A stretch of 15,799 nt of DNA from Bacteriovoracaceae bacterium UBA4096 (lineage in GTDB: Bacteria; Bdellovibrionota; Bacteriovoracia; Bacteriovoracales; Bacteriovoracaceae): assembly GCA_002381945.1 (NCBI GenBank), contig DFXY01000048.1, forward strand, positions 53,680-69,478. The letters are read 5' to 3'. Below the pieces are notes generated by a model that was not told where the DNA came from, made no database searches, and saw only the letters and a list, made by a program, of their open reading frames with translations. Numbering within the stretch: the first letter of the stretch is position 1; every line of letters begins with the position of its first letter. Positions 6,923 through 13,556 of this stretch are shown here, piece after piece. A program made the position numbers and the translations under genes.

Positions 6923-7401
6923 TCAACCTTCCGTTCATGGAGCTTCCAGGCCTTCACAGTGAAAGGGTATTTCTGTATGAATTTTCTAAGCCACCTATCA
7001 TAGCGCCCAGTGAGAGTTAATAAATTAATGTGGACTACAGGAATGAATGTGGAGTGAAACTTGTCCGGAGTAGATTTTGTACCTCCTCCATCATAAACGT
7101 AGTGACTTATTAAGGGGAGGAAGAAAAAAAAGAAAACGCCGATTAAAACCTCGAGCATAACCTTTAATCCTAATCCGAAAATCCAGGTTTCATAGGCCGC
7201 AATGATGTAGAACAAAAGTCCAATCATCATTCCAATGGCATGCCACCAACGGATGATGGGATCCACGTGAATAAAATAAAACCAGTCATTATAAGTTTCG
7301 AATTTTTCTGGGGGATAAAGTTGCTGGCGTTCCAGATGCATCTGGTGCAGATCTTTTGATGGCACTAACTGGGAGTATTCAGGAACAAGTTTGCTTTTCA
7401 T
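6919..7401 (-). CDS. Mpo1/DUF962-like small membrane protein
   Basis: From the ATG at 7401 the product is 160 aa with two long hydrophobic segments. It has the arrangement of the Mpo1-like (DUF962) family: FIHVDPIIRWWHAIGM (an HxxPxxRxxHxxG-type motif) before the first hydrophobic stretch, then SHYVYDGGGTKSTP and the tail FIPVVHINLLTLTGRYDRW. The yeast member is an Fe-dependent dioxygenase acting on 2-hydroxy fatty acids, and several His here could be metal ligands; the activity here is inference. A longer form from TTG at 7443 would overlap the upstream metalloprotease by 23 nt. Neither start has a strong ribosome binding site, and I chose the ATG, 19 nt after the upstream stop. It is probably translated from the same transcript as the metalloprotease. 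The family call is moderate. Confidence 0.6.
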   Translation of the reverse strand: MKSKLVPEYSQLVPSKDLHQMHLERQQLYPPEKFETYNDWFYFIHVDPIIRWWHAIGMMIGLLFYIIAAYETWIFGLGLKVMLEVLIGVFFFFFLPLISHYVYDGGGTKSTPDKFHSTFIPVVHINLLTLTGRYDRWLRKFIQKYPFTVKAWKLHERKVD

Positions 7402-7420
7402 TTCCCGATTATAACTCAGA

Positions 7421-8317
7421 TCATAATTTGTGTTTAGACCCAAAATAGTAGACTCTTTGACCTAATTCCTGACCATCTAAGGAGAGAAAGCGAACTACCA
7501 TTTTTGGACTGGAAGGTTTAGCTTTGATCTGAATGTGAAATATTTTTCCAGATACTCTTTCAATACTAATACCGGGGACTTTTTGCCAGATTACCTGGGA
7601 AACCTGAACTTCAGGTGAAAAATTAAACTCGATCTGCATGACCTCATTAGAATCTAAACGATAGCGATTTAAGTGAGATTTAGGCACTCCTGTCACTATG
7701 TCCGTAACTTCTTCGAAGACCGGGACTTTAAACAGTGCCAGTGACTCTTTTAAACTAACTCGATTCTTAATTAATTGACTGGCAAGAGCATTCCCGCGAG
7801 AGTGCTCCCCTTGGACTAATCCCGCTCGCCAATTAGTTTTATACCTTCGAACGAAGGCCTGATCCCGATAAAAATTTTCACCAAAGAATTCGTCTGGTGA
7901 AAGTAAGTAGGAAAAATAATCGGCCAGAGCTTCATGTACATCGGCCCGCATGTCTGGGCCACAGAGCTCAGATTTATACTGGCAAAGGAAAGCATGAAAG
8001 AGTTCGTGATTAATGACATCAATGGACTTCAGTCCATGATCTTTGACTCGTTGATTTGAACAGAAATTAACTTTATTTTGAATGAAATTAAAACCTGTAC
8101 GTAAACAATTGGCCTCACCAATTGAAACTGTAATGTCTTGACTTAGGGGGCCTATTTCATTTTCAAAAAAATTATAGGCCCGAATAAAGTATTTATTCAG
8201 TACTTTTTGATCAACATGAATATCTTGCGCGTTTTCTATAATAAGGCGAGATGGCCCTTCAGATTGAGCAGATACGTGGAGATTTATAAACAGTAGCAGT
8301 AAGAGCACATTCAGCAT
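7421..8317 (-). CDS. Secreted gluzincin-like zinc metalloprotease
   Basis: The product is 298 aa with a signal peptide (about 1-17, ending HVSA). The zinc site reads INHELFHAF, with HExxH at 104-108. The third ligand is probably Glu129 in HEALADYF, 21 residues after the second His and close to the 20 seen in thermolysin, where the equivalent segment is NEAxSD. This is the gluzincin pattern. Four Cys (in GEANCLR, NFCSN, LCQY and ELCGP) surround the site and may form disulfides. After about residue 200 a beta-rich C-terminal domain follows with no recognised motif. The substrate is unknown. The start is forced: an in-frame TAA lies 9 nt before the ATG. No usable ribosome binding site precedes it, and the ATG is inside a strong inverted repeat with a small leader ORF. 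It lies downstream of the chemoreceptor gene on the same strand. Confidence 0.75.
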   Translation of the reverse strand: MLNVLLLLLFINLHVSAQSEGPSRLIIENAQDIHVDQKVLNKYFIRAYNFFENEIGPLSQDITVSIGEANCLRTGFNFIQNKVNFCSNQRVKDHGLKSIDVINHELFHAFLCQYKSELCGPDMRADVHEALADYFSYLLSPDEFFGENFYRDQAFVRRYKTNWRAGLVQGEHSRGNALASQLIKNRVSLKESLALFKVPVFEEVTDIVTGVPKSHLNRYRLDSNEVMQIEFNFSPEVQVSQVIWQKVPGISIERVSGKIFHIQIKAKPSSPKMVVRFLSLDGQELGQRVYYFGSKHKL

Positions 8318-8358
8318 GATCTTGATTTACACGATTTAAGTTCAATGATCATGCTGAA
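8310..8358 (-). promoter_or_regulatory. Long inverted repeat covering the start codon of the metalloprotease gene
   Basis: TTCAGCATGATC (8310-8321) and GATCATGCTGAA (8347-8358) are perfect 12-bp arms. Four more pairs (TTGA 8322-8325 with TCAA 8342-8345) extend the stem past a single bulged T, leaving a 16-nt loop. On the minus-strand RNA the metalloprotease AUG lies in the 3' arm, so folding would hide it. No T tract follows, so it is unlikely to be a terminator for the upstream chemoreceptor gene. A dyad operator is the alternative. Confidence 0.6.
8311..8352 (-). CDS. Possible 13-codon leader ORF overlapping the metalloprotease start
   Basis: An ATG in the 5' arm of the hairpin (8352) opens a frame reading MIIELKSCKSRSC and stops at TGA 8311-8313, which overlaps the first codons of the metalloprotease in another frame. 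A GGAG lies 14 nt upstream of this ATG, slightly far for a ribosome binding site. If translated, the ribosome would melt the hairpin and finish next to the main AUG, allowing translational coupling. It is short enough to be chance. Confidence 0.25.
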   Translation of the reverse strand: MIIELKSCKSRSC

Positions 8359-8389
8359 AGTATCAACTCCATAAGGATTACATGCAGTC

Positions 8390-10306
8390 CTAAGCGACTG
8401 TTTCCATTGAAGAACCTTCGATTAAGGCCACTAGCTCACTGGCCACATGCTCAAGTTCTACCGCCTGCTTACTTAATTCAGTTGCTGCCACTGATGAGTT
8501 TTGAGAAATATTTGTGTTCTGTTGATTGGCCTGGTCTAATTGAGACATAGCAGAGGTGATTTCCTGAACCCCCTTTGATTGCTCCTTGGAAGCAGTGGCA
8601 ATTTCCATAACCATGCTATCAACCTTACTCACGTTTTCCAGAATCTCGTCTAAGACCATATCGCATTTTTCGGCAGTTTTAATCCCAATGGAGAGTTTCT
8701 CTTTTCCGGTTTCTACCAGAACTTTAATTCGGCTTTGATTGTTAGTAATGATGTTTCCTACTTTTGATATACTTTGATCAAGGATAGAGGATATTTCGGT
8801 TGCTGCCTTGCCCGACATTGAAGCGAGGTTTCCAATTTCATCTGCCACCACCGAAAAGCCTTGTCCATGTTCTCCTGCTCGGGCAGCTTCTACGGATGCA
8901 TTAAAGGAGAGAAGCTTCGTTTGAAACACGATTTCATTGATGACCTTGGTCCTTTCACCAATTGTGGCAATGACAGTGGCAATCTCTGAAAATTCTTTGT
9001 TGCTTTCCTCCATTTGCTCCATGATTTCCCGGTTGCTTCTGCCAATTTCCTGAATTGACTCAAGCATCTCCTCAACAGTTTGTTTCCCTCTGGCAGAGGC
9101 TTTTTGACTCTTGGCCGATTCATTTTTTGAATTTTGAGCAGCATCAGAATTTTTTCCAACCATGGCATTTATTTCGTCAATTGCAGCGGAAGTTTGCTGG
9201 AGGCTTGAAGCTTGTTCGTTAGAAGCTTCTGAAAGAATGACCGCACTTTTTTCGATGTCATATGAAGCGGTAGCTACATGTTTTGATCCAACTAAAAGGT
9301 TGCTGGCCACTGTGCGGAGAGATTTATTTATATTGGATACCATTTGAAACACGATTACTGAGAGCAGAATAGTGATGAGAAGAAGACTTCCCCCCATGTA
9401 CCATAGTTTTTTTTCAGACTGAGCGTGGGTTTCCTGGACTTCATTTAATAAGAAGTTGGTTTGATAATCAATCAATGCTCCAAGCTTGTTGACTGCCACA
9501 GTGGCCTCAGCAAAAAAATCGTTTGGGTTGATTCCAAAATTCCCCTGATTGGAATTTTTTAGAATTACTTTTAGTGCTCTTGTTATTTCAGTCCATTCGC
9601 CGGAGCGCTGGAAAGTTTCCAATAGTTCGGTGGCCTTGGCATCCAAGACGAGAGTTCGTGAAATTAAGGTCGAATCAACTGAACTCTTCAAGATCAGAAT
9701 TCCATCTGAAATATCAGAAGTAATTCCCTTGTTATTTGCGAGAACTTTATTCATCTGGGCCCGCAGGAGACCAGTGTTATCTTTAACTTCCTCCAAAGCC
9801 GCATGTGATTTGAGTCCAATGGCAATTTTTGTCAAATTAGTATCGTTGGCCGAATCGAGCCCAATCTTTATCAGGCGAGTAATAAAAGCTTTATATTTTT
9901 CCATAATAAGGGGATCAGCTACATTTTTCCCTAGTACAAGTTCCCTTATCGCTGAGTGCTCCTTAAGACTGGCTTCTAACTCTTGTCTTAAATTTTCTTG
10001 AAGGTTAGCAAGAGAGAGAACATTTTTATAATCATTGATTTTAATATCTGTGGCTTCCCATTGTTGACGAAGTTTAGCGGCATCAATCGCCCCTGAAGAA
10101 AAGGCAAAACTCATTCCTCTCTCTATTTGCATCTGATGAATCAAAGGCGAAGCCTTACTGTAGAGCAGGACTTTTTTACTGACCTGAGAGGCGTCCTGAT
10201 AAACATTCAGGATGTCATTCATCTGGTAGAGCGATACCAGCGCGAAACAAAGAAAGGGGAGGAAGGCAATGAAAACGATTTTCCATTTAAGACTTATGTT
10301 TTTCAT
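8390..10306 (-). CDS. Methyl-accepting chemotaxis protein with a NIT-type sensor domain
   Basis: This is a 638-aa inner-membrane chemoreceptor. TM1 is at about 8-28 and TM2 at about 303-324, enclosing a roughly 275-aa all-helical periplasmic domain. Its first helix carries HQMQIERGMSFAFSSG, the signature of the nitrate/nitrite-sensing (NIT) domain, so nitrate or nitrite is a candidate ligand (inference). After TM2 the chain passes directly into a methylation helix with no recognisable HAMP linker. The signalling tip at about 458-495 reads VFQTKLLSFNASVEAARAGE, then HGQGFSVVADEIGNLA, the diagnostic CheA/CheW-contact hairpin. A returning methylation helix has EQASSLQQTSAAIDEI-type Gln/Glu pairs. 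There is no C-terminal CheR/CheB-tethering pentapeptide. The ribosome binding site AAGGAA is about 9 nt before the ATG. No other che gene is in the window, so this is an orphan receptor feeding a distant array. Confidence 0.97.
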   Translation of the reverse strand: MKNISLKWKIVFIAFLPFLCFALVSLYQMNDILNVYQDASQVSKKVLLYSKASPLIHQMQIERGMSFAFSSGAIDAAKLRQQWEATDIKINDYKNVLSLANLQENLRQELEASLKEHSAIRELVLGKNVADPLIMEKYKAFITRLIKIGLDSANDTNLTKIAIGLKSHAALEEVKDNTGLLRAQMNKVLANNKGITSDISDGILILKSSVDSTLISRTLVLDAKATELLETFQRSGEWTEITRALKVILKNSNQGNFGINPNDFFAEATVAVNKLGALIDYQTNFLLNEVQETHAQSEKKLWYMGGSLLLITILLSVIVFQMVSNINKSLRTVASNLLVGSKHVATASYDIEKSAVILSEASNEQASSLQQTSAAIDEINAMVGKNSDAAQNSKNESAKSQKASARGKQTVEEMLESIQEIGRSNREIMEQMEESNKEFSEIATVIATIGERTKVINEIVFQTKLLSFNASVEAARAGEHGQGFSVVADEIGNLASMSGKAATEISSILDQSISKVGNIITNNQSRIKVLVETGKEKLSIGIKTAEKCDMVLDEILENVSKVDSMVMEIATASKEQSKGVQEITSAMSQLDQANQQNTNISQNSSVAATELSKQAVELEHVASELVALIEGSSMETVA

Positions 10307-10442
10307 TCAGAAAATTCCTTTTAAGTTGTTTTACTTAACTCTTTTCGAGGAATCTCAAGGTTGTCTTAAGGTTGAAAAAGATGATATTGGACAGGTCGTT
10401 TTTGAGAGGATTACTCAGGTTTGATGGGAAGCGGGCACTCCA

Positions 10443-10461
10443 AAAGGTACTCGATACCTTT
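10443..10461 (-). terminator. Possible weak terminator after the channel gene
   Basis: AAAGGTA (10443-10449) and TACCTTT (10455-10461) form a perfect 7-bp stem with a 5-nt loop, 15 nt beyond the stop of the channel gene. On the minus strand the stem is followed only by TTTTGG-like sequence with a short U run, and the stem is AT-rich. It is therefore a weak terminator at best, and an operator is an alternative. Confidence 0.35.
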
Positions 10462-10475
10462 ATACCTTTGTTCAT

Positions 10476-11798
10476 CTAATTGATTCGACTCTTATTCAAA
10501 TATGTCGTTACGATCAAGGCGACGAGAATCGCCCCAATTAGGGCCTCGCTCCCACAGAGGAGCCGCATTTCAGTCGTTTTTGGTAAAATGTCACCGTAGC
10601 CGAGCGTGGTAAATGTGACTGTTGAAAAATAGATGCTGTTGGAAAATTTCTTTTCGAACATGTCAGGATCCATAAGATAGTAGGTGATCCCGTAAGCGAA
10701 TATTGTAGAGATACTTGTAAGGATGATTTTCGCTGGAGAATGTCCGTATCCATTAGTGAGGTCACTAAGAAGATTTACGATAAATTTCACTAACAACTTA
10801 CCTTTCACCCAGAATCTCCATTTTCCGTGGAGCTCCTTCCTCATCTCCAGGTCTTGTTCCGGATTAAGGTAAAATTTCCGAAGTAGCCTCTTTTCGAGGA
10901 GAAAGAAATCAAGCGCGCTCTTCTGGTGATTATTCTTAACCAGGTCAACGTAGACTATACTCACCATAGGAAGGTATTTGTAGGCTCCCTTCCCTGGTTT
11001 AAGAGTGACATTTAAACTTGAACGATTACTGAAAACGAAGTTATAGAAATGTGTCTTGTCGAACTTAAGACCGAGGATTTGATTGTTCTCAAATTTAAAG
11101 TTTGCTTGGGTTCCGTTGCTGCACGCTGAGAAGCTTAGCTTCTGGATGAGGCAGTCTTTTACGTCAAATTCTCCGAAAGAGCAGGAATTGAAGTTAACAT
11201 GGTAGACATTGGAATCGGTGAGACGAAATTTTTCGAAGTGCGAAACCGTCGGTGAAGAGTCCGTAAGGATCGAATTCTGTTGTCCATTTTCCTGAAAGGA
11301 TGAAAAACAGAGGAAGTCCAAGTTATACCCACCTCTTTTGTGGTAAGCTACAGAGTCGAATCGGATCGGTGGAAGCGTTTGCAGCTTGAAGTCCGACATG
11401 AGTGTCGTCTCTACGGTACCGTTCGTGAAAGTAGTATGGCCATTTATGAAAAAAGTAGCGAACTCTTGTTCAGATCGAGAACATCGGTAGATGTACTTAA
11501 AGCCCGGTTGCTTTTTGACCCAAGAAAGATAGGACATAATCTGGAGCGATCCACTAGTAACCGGAGTGTTTTGTTCGATGGCCTTTGCCTCGTTTAGGAT
11601 CGTCATCTTCGATTCGCAAATTAAGAGGGTACCGGGATTGATGAGATTAACTATGTCTGGAATTGTCAGCCCAAACTCTGTCATCCAGTCACTAAACTTA
11701 TAAAGGCTTTGAGAAAATTTCTCGAAGAGTTCCTTGAAATATGATTTCCTCGCATCGTTGAAGTTTTGGCAATTCTGTCCCAGATAGGTTTCAAGCAT
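10476..11798 (-). CDS. Pentapeptide-repeat-like beta-helix fused to a two-helix potassium channel
   Basis: The product is 440 aa. Residues 1-185 are a cytosolic region of unknown fold. About 187-262 shows the alternating short-strand pattern of a pentapeptide-like right-handed beta-helix (for example VNFNSCSFGEFDV and FKFENNQILGLKFDKTHFYNF). About 285-335 is a charged helical linker. The C-terminus is a classic two-TM ion channel: TM1 about 357-376 (after NGYGHSPAKII), a pore helix, the selectivity filter TTLGYGD (397-403) and TM2 about 412-433. The filter identifies a K+-selective pore, expected to work as a tetramer in the inner membrane. Related beta-helix/channel fusions exist in bacteria, but the gating signal is not known. 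The C-terminus is short (four residues after TM2), so gating must come from the N-terminal part. The ribosome binding site is not obvious. The gene begins only 35 nt after a tRNA gene on the same strand. Confidence 0.88.
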   Translation of the reverse strand: MLETYLGQNCQNFNDARKSYFKELFEKFSQSLYKFSDWMTEFGLTIPDIVNLINPGTLLICESKMTILNEAKAIEQNTPVTSGSLQIMSYLSWVKKQPGFKYIYRCSRSEQEFATFFINGHTTFTNGTVETTLMSDFKLQTLPPIRFDSVAYHKRGGYNLDFLCFSSFQENGQQNSILTDSSPTVSHFEKFRLTDSNVYHVNFNSCSFGEFDVKDCLIQKLSFSACSNGTQANFKFENNQILGLKFDKTHFYNFVFSNRSSLNVTLKPGKGAYKYLPMVSIVYVDLVKNNHQKSALDFFLLEKRLLRKFYLNPEQDLEMRKELHGKWRFWVKGKLLVKFIVNLLSDLTNGYGHSPAKIILTSISTIFAYGITYYLMDPDMFEKKFSNSIYFSTVTFTTLGYGDILPKTTEMRLLCGSEALIGAILVALIVTTYLNKSRIN

Positions 11799-11833
11799 GG
11801 TTTATTTCAAGATTGAGTTGAGAATTAATTAAG

Positions 11834-11910
11834 TGGTGGGACTAACAGGACTTGAACCTGTAACCACCCGGTTATGAGCCGGGAGCTCTAACCAGTTGAG
11901 CTATAGTCCC
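11834..11910 (-). tRNA. tRNA with anticodon CAU (Met, or Ile2 if lysidine-modified)
   Basis: All cloverleaf parts are present on the minus strand: acceptor GGGACTA/TAGTCCC, D stem GCTC/GAGC, anticodon stem CCCGG/CCGGG with loop CTCATAA, T stem ACAGG/CCTGT with loop TTCAAGT, discriminator A and encoded CCA, 77 nt in total. Anticodon CAU fits elongator Met or the AUA-reading Ile2. It is not initiator Met, since the 1-72 pair is a normal G-C and the anticodon stem lacks the three G-C pairs in initiator orientation. The acceptor stem does not settle Met versus Ile2 by eye. Confidence 0.95.
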
Positions 11911-11929
11911 ACATAAAAATCGAGACTTT

Positions 11930-11958
11930 AATTTACTTGATCCACCAACTCTTGCCAA
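11930..11958 (-). promoter_or_regulatory. Sigma-70-type promoter for the tRNA gene
   Basis: On the minus strand TTGGCA (11953-11958; 5 of 6 to TTGACA) and TAAATT (11930-11935; 4 of 6 to TATAAT) are separated by exactly 17 nt. The predicted start of transcription is a dozen or so nt before the tRNA 5' end at 11910. No terminator separates the tRNA from the channel gene. Confidence 0.6.
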
Positions 11959-11982
11959 GAATCAGTTTTGGCTTTTTCTGGG

Positions 11983-11988
11983 TATAAA
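11983..11988 (+). promoter_or_regulatory. Possible -10 element (TATAAA) for dapF-tlyA
   Basis: TATAAA lies about 70 nt upstream of the dapF ATG in the short divergent region. The hexamer 17 nt further upstream (AATCAG) is a poor -35. A small GGCGA-GATT-TCGCC hairpin follows in the leader. This is a candidate only. Confidence 0.3.
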
Positions 11989-12057
11989 ATGGCTTAAGAC
12001 GCGCTATTTCAAGGCTTTGGGCGAGATTTCGCCTCTCGGCTGTGTTAGAACTAGGAA

Positions 12058-12840
12058 ATGAAAACAACAATTCAATTTCACAAATACTCCGGTAATGGAA
12101 ACGACTTCGTGGTTTTGGACCATCCGACTTATGAAGTGACCTCGAAATTAGTAAAATCCCTGTGCAGCCGGCACTTTGGTGTGGGGGCAGATGGGGTGTT
12201 GGTTTTAACTTCGGCCGAAGGTGTTGATGGGCGCATGCAAATCTTCAATGCTGATGGTGGAGAGGCCGAGATGTGTGGCAATGGTATTCGTTGTCTGGTG
12301 ACTTATCTGGATCACCTGCAGAAGGCCAGGAAAGACATTTATAAGATTAAAACCATGAATGGACTTTATGAGGTCACTCGTAGGGATGGGGCCTTCGCTG
12401 TTGAGATGTCTGAGATTAAGGATAAAAATCTTTATGATCTTTCCCTCTTTAATGAGTACAACCGGGCCTTTTACATCAATACTGGCGTACCACACCTGGT
12501 GTTCTTGGTTCATGATGTAAAACGCATCGATATCAAATCCCGCGCTCCTCAATACCGCTTTCATAAACTCTTCCCCAATGGGACCAACGTGAGTTTTGTT
12601 CAGATACTGGAAGGTGAGCAGACGGCCTATGTACGCACCTATGAGCGAGGGGTGGAAGATGAAACTCATTCTTGTGGCACGGGATTAACGGCCGCAGGGA
12701 TGGCGCTTAATTTCTGGAATGGCTGGAAAGAAAATATCACGCTTAAGACTTTGGGCGGAACTCAGAGAGTCTTCATTGGAGATAAGGTTTATTATTCAGG
12801 TGAAGTGACGGCCTGTTTTCAAGGTGAGTTTTATCTGTGA
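12058..12840 (+). CDS. dapF: Diaminopimelate epimerase
   Basis: It interconverts LL- and meso-diaminopimelate in the cytosol, supplying the peptidoglycan cross-linking residue and the direct precursor of lysine. The product is 260 aa, close to the usual 270-280. Motifs include HKYSGNGNDFVVLD at the N-terminus, MCGNGIRC with the catalytic Cys73, a second half with NTGVPHLVFLV and GTNVSFV, and ETHSCGTGLTAAG with the second catalytic Cys206. Both catalytic cysteines are therefore intact and the enzyme should be active. AGGA lies 4-5 nt before the ATG. The stop overlaps the GTG start of tlyA (sequence GTGA), so the two are translationally coupled. Confidence 0.98.
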   Translation: MKTTIQFHKYSGNGNDFVVLDHPTYEVTSKLVKSLCSRHFGVGADGVLVLTSAEGVDGRMQIFNADGGEAEMCGNGIRCLVTYLDHLQKARKDIYKIKTMNGLYEVTRRDGAFAVEMSEIKDKNLYDLSLFNEYNRAFYINTGVPHLVFLVHDVKRIDIKSRAPQYRFHKLFPNGTNVSFVQILEGEQTAYVRTYERGVEDETHSCGTGLTAAGMALNFWNGWKENITLKTLGGTQRVFIGDKVYYSGEVTACFQGEFYL

Positions 12841-13556
12841 AAGAGCGGATTGATAAAGTCCTGGCCGATAAGGGACTGGTGAGTAGTCGCTCACAGGCCA
12901 AGAGCATGATTGAAAATGGGGACGTGACTGTTAACGGTGTTGTGATTAAGAAGGCCGGTGAACAGATTGATCCTGAAGCGCAAATTGAAGTCACCTCTGT
13001 GCAGTTTGTGGGTCGTGGTGCCTTGAAGCTTGAGAAGGCCTTAAGTGAGTTTAAAATTTCCATTCAAGATAAAATTTTTGCAGATGTAGGAGCGAGCACT
13101 GGTGGTTTTACTGAAGTGCTTTTAAATCATGGGGCCCGTAAAGTATTTGCCATCGATGTGGGACATGATCAGCTTGCCCAAAAGTTAAGAGCTGATCCTC
13201 GTGTGATTAATATGGAAGGTACCAATATTCGAGAGCTGAGTGGTCTGCCGGAGCTTGCTGATGGAGCGGTCATGGATTTATCCTTTATCTCCATTACTAA
13301 AGTACTGGATGCGGTTAAAACTCTTTTAAAACCGGGCAGTGATTTGATTGTGCTGATTAAGCCGCAGTTTGAAGCTGGTCGTGAGCGGCTGCCTAAAGAC
13401 AATGTGATTAAGGATGCCAAACTTCAGAAGACGATTCTGGATGAAGTGGTGAGTTTTGCGACTCAAAATGGCTGGATTCATCACGGGACCATTGATTCAC
13501 CAATTGAAGGTAAGCTTGGTAATAAAGAATTCCTGAGTTGGTTTACACGGCCCTAG
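12837..13556 (+). CDS. tlyA: TlyA-family rRNA 2'-O-methyltransferase (S4 plus FtsJ-like)
   Basis: The product is 239 aa. The N-terminal S4 RNA-binding domain (about 3-55) has RIDKVLADKGLVSSRSQAKSMI. The linker GRGALKLEKAL matches the TlyA signature S/GRGGxKLExAL. The FtsJ-like Rossmann domain follows with DVGASTGGFTEVLL (83-96) as the S-adenosylmethionine motif, FAIDVGHDQL, MDLSFISI (146-153) and LIKPQFEAGRE (173-183). Family members 2'-O-methylate 16S and in some species 23S rRNA, and the name haemolysin A used in some annotations is historical. The start is GTG, overlapping the dapF stop by 4 nt, with AAGGTGAG well placed upstream. The 3' end overlaps the convergent barrel gene by 4 nt. Exact rRNA targets cannot be told from sequence. 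Confidence 0.96.
   Translation: MKERIDKVLADKGLVSSRSQAKSMIENGDVTVNGVVIKKAGEQIDPEAQIEVTSVQFVGRGALKLEKALSEFKISIQDKIFADVGASTGGFTEVLLNHGARKVFAIDVGHDQLAQKLRADPRVINMEGTNIRELSGLPELADGAVMDLSFISITKVLDAVKTLLKPGSDLIVLIKPQFEAGRERLPKDNVIKDAKLQKTILDEVVSFATQNGWIHHGTIDSPIEGKLGNKEFLSWFTRP

Noticed and set aside
8310..8358. Hairpin as a terminator of the chemoreceptor gene
   Set aside because: On the minus strand the stem is followed by the coding sequence of the metalloprotease and no T run.
9549..10001. 150-codon open frame on the plus strand
   Set aside because: It lies wholly opposite the chemoreceptor gene, has no ribosome binding site or recognisable motif, and reads as a shadow of its helical codons.
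11799..11910. tRNA 3' end as an integration site for an island carrying the channel gene
   Set aside because: I found no second copy of the tRNA 3' segment in the window and no integrase gene.
12205..12669. 154-codon open frame on the minus strand
   Set aside because: It lies opposite dapF, whose identity is certain. The translation has no domain-like pattern.
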